A stretch of 64,000 nt of DNA from Ruminococcus flavefaciens (GTDB lineage Bacteria > Bacillota > Clostridia > Oscillospirales > Ruminococcaceae): positions 949,618-1,013,617 of the forward strand of contig JAMPIL010000001.1 of assembly GCA_023662725.1 (NCBI GenBank), in the 5' to 3' direction. This document shows positions 59,230-64,000 of this stretch, one piece after another. Position 1 is the stretch's first letter, and every line of letters begins with the position of its first letter. The notes beneath the pieces are model-generated. The model was not told where the DNA came from, searched no databases, and worked only from the letters and a program-made list of their open reading frames with translations. A program made the translations under genes and the position numbers.

Positions 59230-59775
59230 TCAAAATCCAAAATCATCATAATCTTCTTTGATGAAGCGATGATAGGTTATGTGATAGCTACCGTCGATTT
59301 CTTCGTCGATAGTAAGACAATACCTATAATCGTCCGGAGTATTATCGGTAAAATAGATAAGATATTGAAATTCATCGCTTTTTATTTCGTTAACTGAAAC
59401 ATTATCGGAAAACTTATGGAAAACGTTCAAAATTTCATTCAGAGAACTTCTTCTTCGGATTGCTTCAATGAATTCAGAAATAAATTCTCCGCCGCTATAA
59501 TCTTTATGAACAAATTGAGTCCCTTTAACCGGAATGACAGCACAGAAGCCATTTTTAATAGTTCTGAATTCAACTGAACCAAGTTCCGGTTCAGCATAGC
59601 GTGAAAAATCACCAAGAGCTTTTTTCATTTGATCTTGATCAAGATTCGTTCCAATAAGGTGATTAAGGGAATTAAGAGTATAATTAAGACTCATGGGTCT
59701 TCCTTCATATCCGAGTTTTATCTGAGCTTCAAAAATATTGTCACAAATATTTTTTTTAAGACGTTCAAAGTTCAT
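59230..59775 (-). CDS. DUF3877-like protein
   Basis: A 181-residue acidic soluble protein. The opening FERLKKNICDNIFEAQIKLG and the segment YTLNSLNHLIGTNLDQDQMK resemble the DUF3877 family of clostridial proteins, and the C-terminal DGSYHITYHRFIKEDYDDFGF supports a complete gene. No catalytic motif is visible. GGAGG precedes the ATG. Confidence 0.65.
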   Translation of the reverse strand: MNFERLKKNICDNIFEAQIKLGYEGRPMSLNYTLNSLNHLIGTNLDQDQMKKALGDFSRYAEPELGSVEFRTIKNGFCAVIPVKGTQFVHKDYSGGEFISEFIEAIRRRSSLNEILNVFHKFSDNVSVNEIKSDEFQYLIYFTDNTPDDYRYCLTIDEEIDGSYHITYHRFIKEDYDDFGF

Positions 59776-59810
59776 TTTAGAACCTCCGATTTAATTGATT
59801 TTGTCTTTCA

Positions 59811-59853
59811 TATCAGATATGATCTCTTAATTTTTAAGCTGTCATATCTGATA
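59811..59853. other. Inverted repeat between uppP and the DUF3877-like gene
   Basis: TATCAGATATGA (59811-59822) and TCATATCTGATA (59842-59853) are perfectly complementary with 19 bases between, which themselves contain CTTAA/TTAAG. It lies after uppP and before the next start; no T-tract follows. It could be an operator or a 3' end hairpin. Confidence 0.5.
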
Positions 59854-59886
59854 TAAGCGAGGCATGGGATTATTTGCAATGATGTT

Positions 59887-60765
59887 TTAAACTGCCTTTG
59901 AAATAATTCCGAAGTAAAGCAAAACAAGTGCGCCGAGGATAATTCTGTACCAACCAAATACCTTGAAATCATGTTTCTTGATATAGTCCATGAGGAATTT
60001 TATAACTGCAACAGATACTGTGAATGATACTATCATTCCAACTGCGAGAACACCAATTTCAGTTCCGGTAAAATCGGTTCCGAAACTCATAAGTTCGAGC
60101 AGACTTGCTCCGAACATGACCGGAATAGCAAGATAGAATGTGAATTCAGCAGCAACAGGTCTTGCAACGCCGATAAGGAGCGCACCGACTATTGTTGCGC
60201 CTGAACGTGAAGTTCCGGGAAAAAGTGCAGCAATAAGCTGGAAAATACCTATAATGAAAGCGGCTTTATATGTAAGCTCGTCTATTGTGTTTACTTTAGA
60301 TGTTCTTGTTTTGTTTCCGTTTTCGATAATGATAAATGCGATACCAAATATAATAAGCGCAGCAGCGATAACAAAAGGATTATAGAAATGTTCTTTTATC
60401 CAGTCATTGAATAAAGCTCCGACGACGGCAGCGGGAATACAGGCGGCAACAACTTTGAACCACATCTGGAAAATGTCGGTTTTAACATAGGCACCGAATC
60501 CATTTTCTGAAAGAGGATGCTGATTGTTTTTCTTTCCGAAAGGAAACAGCTTTTTCCAGAAAATAACGACGACGGCGAAAATCGCTCCAAGCTGGATAAC
60601 AACGTCGAACATATCAAGAAAAGCCTGATTTCTTTCAGGATCATCGCTTACATTGAGGTTTAAAAATTCATTTACAAGAAGGAGATGTCCCGTGCTGCTT
60701 ATAGGCAGCCATTCTGTTATTCCTTCGACTATGCCGAGGAATATTGATTTTAAAATTTCTATCAT
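59887..60765 (-). CDS. uppP: Undecaprenyl-diphosphatase
   Basis: UppP/BacA recycles undecaprenyl pyrophosphate to the monophosphate carrier for wall synthesis, and its overproduction gives bacitracin resistance. The 292-residue membrane protein has the signature GIVEGITEWLPISSTGHLLL and the second motif FPGTSRSGATIVGALLIGV; about eight membrane helices are visible. GAAAGGA precedes the ATG. Confidence 0.95.
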   Translation of the reverse strand: MIEILKSIFLGIVEGITEWLPISSTGHLLLVNEFLNLNVSDDPERNQAFLDMFDVVIQLGAIFAVVVIFWKKLFPFGKKNNQHPLSENGFGAYVKTDIFQMWFKVVAACIPAAVVGALFNDWIKEHFYNPFVIAAALIIFGIAFIIIENGNKTRTSKVNTIDELTYKAAFIIGIFQLIAALFPGTSRSGATIVGALLIGVARPVAAEFTFYLAIPVMFGASLLELMSFGTDFTGTEIGVLAVGMIVSFTVSVAVIKFLMDYIKKHDFKVFGWYRIILGALVLLYFGIISKAV

Positions 60766-60799
60766 GGTGTATTATTGTTCCTTTCTTTGAATTATGATA

Positions 60800-60828
60800 A
60801 TTATAACATACATTAATGTGTATGTCAA
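60800..60828 (-). promoter_or_regulatory. uppP promoter with dyad in spacer
   Basis: TTGACA (60823-60828) and TATAAT (60800-60805), both perfect, with a 17-base spacer that contains an inverted repeat (ACATAC...GTATGT around ATTAAT). The dyad could be an operator. Confidence 0.75.
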
Positions 60829-60879
60829 ATTACAGAGCAGATATGTATGATAATAATTTTTGAAAATTTGGAATTAGTA

Positions 60880-60908
60880 TTGAATAATTATTTTATATAT
60901 GTTATAAT
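60880..60908 (+). promoter_or_regulatory. Promoter of the GT-C gene
   Basis: TTGAAT (60880-60885) and TATAAT (60903-60908), 17 bases apart, facing away from the uppP promoter. Confidence 0.6.
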
Positions 60909-60966
60909 TTGTATAAAAGTTAAGGTGGATCATTATGTGAAAAAAATTTATTAAGGGGTTATTTAT

Positions 60967-62571
60967 ATGAATTCAAAAATCAAATGGCTCAGATGTAATT
61001 TAATTGGTATTATTGTCTGGGCAGCGTCGACGCTTCTTGTACTTATCGGAATGTATTATCATGAACCGTGGTTTGATGAGGCTCAGGCTTATTTGATCGC
61101 ACGAGACGCTTCTTTGCACGATATATTATTCGTAATTCCTCATTACGAGGGACATCCGCCTTTCTGGCATCTTATTATCAGATGTGCGGTTCAGCTTGGA
61201 TTGTCATCGGATCTTACTCTTAAAGTTGTACAATTTATCTTTTTTGAAGCGGCGATAATAACGCTTGAATTTCGCTCGCCATTCGGAAATACAGCTAAAG
61301 CGGTTCTTCCGCTAAGCTATTTTGTTCTTTATCAATATTCTGTTGTTTCAAGACCGTATGCGATGTTTATGTTAGCAGTTTTGCTTTGCGCGTCATTTTA
61401 CAATGAACGTGATCAAAAACCGATAAGATTTACACTTTCGCTTCTTTTTATGTGTTTGTGTCATTCATATGGAATAGCATTTGCCGGAGGAATTGTGGCT
61501 GCGGATATATTGGGAAGATTTCTGTCGGAACAAAAAAGTCTTAAAAGAACTATTGTTAATTTTAATAAAACGCTTCTTGCATTGTATGGACTTCTGTTCA
61601 TAAGCGTGGTTTTACTTATCATTGAGATCTTGCCTGCCGGAGACGCATATGCTGTGAACGGAGAAAAAAATTATGGATATATTTTTTCGTTCCTGCTTTG
61701 CTGGATATTTATTCCTTCAGAAACGCTTATAACAGCTTTTTCGAGGGATAATCATTGTATGCAGGAGAGTATTATTCCGATTTCAGATATAATCATCGCT
61801 TTTATTGTTTCCTCAGCTATATGGTGTTTTCTGATTATAATATGCAAAAGAAGAAAAATTATTAAAGAAATGTTTGTTCCGTATTTGTTTGTTTCAATAA
61901 TTATGGCATTGTATGTATCACCGCATCACTATGGACTTTTTTATATTTATTTTATTTTCATTTTATGGATAGCGTCTTATAAAGAACAGATAAAATTTAA
62001 TGAATTCAGCAGTATATTAATCAGGAAGAATTTTTCAGAAAAGTTTTGTAAGAGATTTGCGTACGTTATTACAGGGTTTACTGTAGGAATGAACTTATAT
62101 TGGGGCATTTCAAGTTATATATGCGATATAAAATATTCTTACGATCAGGGAAAAAGTGTTGCCGAATGGATAGATTCAAATAATCTTTCAGATAAAAATA
62201 TTCTTGCTGCATGGAGCGAAGAGAATACAAATATAATGACTGTGGGAGTTATAACAACTAATTTTTATTTTGACAAAAATATCTTTTTTAATACCGATCA
62301 GGGAAAAACTTATCTTACCCACCGTGTAGCAGACGATAAAGAGTGTCTGGATGATATTGCTGAGTGGAAAGATTACGGAGAGCCGGATCTGATACTTTCG
62401 ACTTCGGTTATTATAACTCCGGAAAAACAAGCGCTTGGAATAGAATCAAAGTATGAAATGGTTTATCTCGGTCAGAGCCGCAGATCTTTTAAAAATGATC
62501 AGATAACCGTAAATATTATTATTTATGCGAGAAAAGATCTGGCTGAGAGCATAGAAAAGAATGTATATTAG
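60967..62571 (+). CDS. GT-C-fold membrane glycosyltransferase-like protein
   Basis: A 534-residue polytopic protein of the dolichol/undecaprenyl-phosphate-sugar-dependent type (PMT/ArnT-like). The first outer loop holds the acidic motif EPWFDEAQAYLIARDAS near residue 36-52 and GHPPFWHLIIRCA, both typical of GT-C enzymes. About 10-11 membrane helices follow, with a C-terminal soluble domain of about 130 residues. AAGGGG precedes the ATG. The sugar and acceptor are unknown. Being divergent from uppP, a lipid-carrier gene, fits but does not prove a wall role. Confidence 0.75.
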   Translation: MNSKIKWLRCNLIGIIVWAASTLLVLIGMYYHEPWFDEAQAYLIARDASLHDILFVIPHYEGHPPFWHLIIRCAVQLGLSSDLTLKVVQFIFFEAAIITLEFRSPFGNTAKAVLPLSYFVLYQYSVVSRPYAMFMLAVLLCASFYNERDQKPIRFTLSLLFMCLCHSYGIAFAGGIVAADILGRFLSEQKSLKRTIVNFNKTLLALYGLLFISVVLLIIEILPAGDAYAVNGEKNYGYIFSFLLCWIFIPSETLITAFSRDNHCMQESIIPISDIIIAFIVSSAIWCFLIIICKRRKIIKEMFVPYLFVSIIMALYVSPHHYGLFYIYFIFILWIASYKEQIKFNEFSSILIRKNFSEKFCKRFAYVITGFTVGMNLYWGISSYICDIKYSYDQGKSVAEWIDSNNLSDKNILAAWSEENTNIMTVGVITTNFYFDKNIFFNTDQGKTYLTHRVADDKECLDDIAEWKDYGEPDLILSTSVIITPEKQALGIESKYEMVYLGQSRRSFKNDQITVNIIIYARKDLAESIEKNVY

Positions 62572-62623
62572 AACAATTTTATAGAATATATCGTCGGTGA
62601 TTGATGAAAATTCTGTGTACTCT

Positions 62624-62652
62624 ATTGACAAAATAAGACTGATAAAGTATAA
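62624..62652 (+). promoter_or_regulatory. Promoter of the 62689 gene
   Basis: TTGACA (62624-62629) and TATAAT (62647-62652), both perfect, 17-base spacer. Confidence 0.7.
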
Positions 62653-62688
62653 TATTGATAATGAATTATGATACAGGGGGATATTAAA

Positions 62689-63144
62689 TTGGCAAACTCA
62701 AAGGAAGATAAAGAGCTTGAAAAGATGTACCGTGAGCTTCGCGATTTGCGTGAGACTCGTGACAGCATGAAAGACGACCGTAACGATCTGCTTCTGTTTT
62801 TTGTAGGACTTCTTATGCTTGCAGGCGGACTTTTTATGATTTTCAACAATCTTTCCGTTACAAGCAGCTGGGGAGGAAGCTTCTGGCACATCGGTTCGTT
62901 CAGTTTTCCGAACGGAATGGTAATGTTTCCGCTTATCGTCGGAATAGCTATGCTTTTTCTTATGAAAAGAAAAATTTTCGGATGGATCGTTTTGGCAGTA
63001 GGAGTTGTGATAATTCTGCTGAGCGTTCTGCTTTCAACACGAATATACTGGAAAACTACATCAGCTTACATTTTTATTATTATGTTCGGATTAACTGCTG
63101 CCGGAGCAGGACTTGTTTTAAGAGAGCTTTTTAAGAAAAGATAA
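62689..63144 (+). CDS. Small four-helix membrane protein
   Basis: A 151-residue protein: a charged N-terminus of about 35 residues (KEDKELEKMYRELRDLRETR) then four membrane helices (LLLFFVGLLMLAGGLFMIF; MVMFPLIVGIAMLFLM; GWIVLAVGVVIILLSVLL; AYIFIIMFGLTAAGAGLVL). TTG 62689 is preferred, six bases after AGGGGGA; the ATG at 62668 has no ribosome site. No family is recognised. Confidence 0.7.
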   Translation: MANSKEDKELEKMYRELRDLRETRDSMKDDRNDLLLFFVGLLMLAGGLFMIFNNLSVTSSWGGSFWHIGSFSFPNGMVMFPLIVGIAMLFLMKRKIFGWIVLAVGVVIILLSVLLSTRIYWKTTSAYIFIIMFGLTAAGAGLVLRELFKKR

Positions 63145-63160
63145 TGACGTTATTTTAATG

Positions 63161-63201
63161 AAAAAAGAGCTGTCGTACTTTATGTGCGGCAGCTCTTTTT
63201 T
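63161..63201. terminator. Bidirectional terminator
   Basis: AAAAAAGAGCTGTCG and TGCGGCAGCTCTTTTTT form a long A/T-capped stem, serving both the plus-strand membrane gene and the minus-strand metY. Confidence 0.8.
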
Positions 63202-63214
63202 ACAGAACTTATTT

Positions 63215-64000
63215 TTATATAGCGGTAAATGCCTGTTTAAGATCGTCAAGGATATCGTCGATATTTTCAAGTCCGACAGAAAGACGTATCATACCTCCGT
63301 TTATGCCGGCAGCAGCAAGCTGTTCGTCGGTAAGCTGACGGTGAGTTGCGCTGGCAGGATGAAGCACGCAGGTTCTTATATCGGCAACGTGGACTTCGTT
63401 TGACGCAAGTTTGAGCGAATCCATAAACTTAACGGCAGTGTTTCTTCCTCCCTTGATAACGAATGAGATAACGCCGCTGCATCCGTCCGGCAGATATTTT
63501 TCAGCGAGGGCATGACATTTGTTGCTTTTAAGTCCGGGATAGCATACAGATTCGACTTTATCGTTTGATTCGAGGAATTCTGAAACGATTCTTGCGTTTT
63601 CGCAGTATTGTTTCATGCGGATAGGCAGGGTTTCAAGTCCAAGATTGAGATAAAATGCCGACTGCGCTGCCGGATAGCATCCAAAATCACGCATGAGCTG
63701 CATTCTCGCTTTAACGATATATGCTGCATTTCCGTAAGCCTCAGTGTAAACGATTCCGTGGTAGCTGTCATCAGGTTCGGTAAATTCGGGGAATTTTCCG
63801 TTTGCCCAGTTGAATTTACCGGAATCAACGATAACTCCGCCGACCTGAATTGCGTGACCGTCCATATATTTGGAAGTTGAATGGATAACGATATCTGCGC
63901 CGTGTTCGATAGGTCTGCAAAGAACCGGGGTAGGGAATGTGTTGTCCACGATGAGCGGAACGTTGTTTTCATGAGCAATTTTTGCGAATTTTTCTATATC
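63215..64000 (-). CDS. metY: O-acetylhomoserine aminocarboxypropyltransferase (partial)
   Basis: The 3' part (261 residues) of a PLP enzyme that makes homocysteine from O-acetylhomoserine and sulfide. The frame opens DIEKFAKIAHENNVPLIVDN at the window edge. The PLP lysine lies in IHSTSKYMDGHAIQVGGVIV, followed by TEPDDSYHGIVYTEA (the insert typical of the MetY branch), and the C-terminus has CVLHPASATHRQLTDEQLAA and IRLSVGLENIDDILDDL. The N-terminus lies beyond base 64000. MetY is favoured over cystathionine synthases because of the insert. Confidence 0.9.
   Translation of the reverse strand, partial: DIEKFAKIAHENNVPLIVDNTFPTPVLCRPIEHGADIVIHSTSKYMDGHAIQVGGVIVDSGKFNWANGKFPEFTEPDDSYHGIVYTEAYGNAAYIVKARMQLMRDFGCYPAAQSAFYLNLGLETLPIRMKQYCENARIVSEFLESNDKVESVCYPGLKSNKCHALAEKYLPDGCSGVISFVIKGGRNTAVKFMDSLKLASNEVHVADIRTCVLHPASATHRQLTDEQLAAAGINGGMIRLSVGLENIDDILDDLKQAFTAI

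Noticed and set aside
1-64000. CRISPR array, rRNA operon or replication origin
   Set aside because: No regularly spaced direct repeats, rRNA sequence or DnaA-box cluster was seen.

Overview
The window reads as chromosome of an AT-rich, Gram-positive anaerobe of the Clostridia, most likely a plant-fibre-degrading Ruminococcus-like member of the Oscillospiraceae. The signs are two secreted proteins ending in dockerin modules (a pectate lyase with a CBM6-type module at 26474-29038 and an FG-GAP-like protein at 53996-55261), Firmicutes cell-division synteny (yggS-sepF-ylmH-divIVA-ileS-lspA), lipobox lipoproteins, a phenylalanine T-box leader, frequent TTG starts with strong Shine-Dalgarno sites, and many TTGACA-N17-TATAAT promoters. 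About 60 genes are supported, mostly housekeeping.

Layout. 1-12 kb: an orphan Phd/YefM-like antitoxin, then miaB, two lipoproteins, a YlbF/YmcA-type protein with a cysteine-rich tail, mutS, two small unknowns, mutL, a tiny membrane ORF and miaA. 12-21 kb: hfq, an HlyD-like membrane protein, yggS, sepF, ylmH, divIVA, ileS, lspA, an RluD-type pseudouridine synthase and a Cof-type HAD phosphatase. 21-29 kb: a GyrI-like protein, split transketolase, recQ (minus) and the dockerin pectate lyase (minus). 29-35 kb: a membrane protein, a D-2-hydroxyacid dehydrogenase, proB-proA and a Glu-rich one-TM protein. 35-45 kb: a membrane GH25 lysozyme, pheS-membrane protein-pheT behind a T-box, the NAD(P)HX repair enzyme, a lipoprotein, a DUF3810-like metallopeptidase and a Nudix hydrolase. 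45-53.5 kb: an AraC regulator, a second GH25, asnB, an ECF sigma with its membrane partner, and a zinc/cadmium-type P-ATPase with an ArsR/SmtB-like operator.

53.6-59.2 kb is accessory DNA. A tRNA-Leu(CAG) gene at 59072-59158 has a decayed large serine recombinase beside it, and the recombinase tail plus the tRNA 3' half is repeated in degenerate form about 5.3 kb away. Between the copies lie the second dockerin gene, a frameshifted DNRLRE-like gene, an ISAs1 transposase remnant, and a MarR/MATE pair whose MATE gene has both an ATG-to-ATA start change and an internal amber stop. This is the scar of an integrated element at a tRNA-Leu. 59.2-64 kb returns to the core: a DUF3877-like protein, uppP, a GT-C membrane protein, a small membrane protein and a partial metY cut by the window end.

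The least expected signal is a family of three ~160-bp imperfect palindromes (2107-2269, 12161-12317, 26110-26270). Their arms differ in sequence, but length, layout and a small apical hairpin are shared, and the apical stem changes in a pair-preserving way. They sit after miaB, in the leader of hfq and in the leader of recQ. I could run no searches; family names rest on motifs read by eye.
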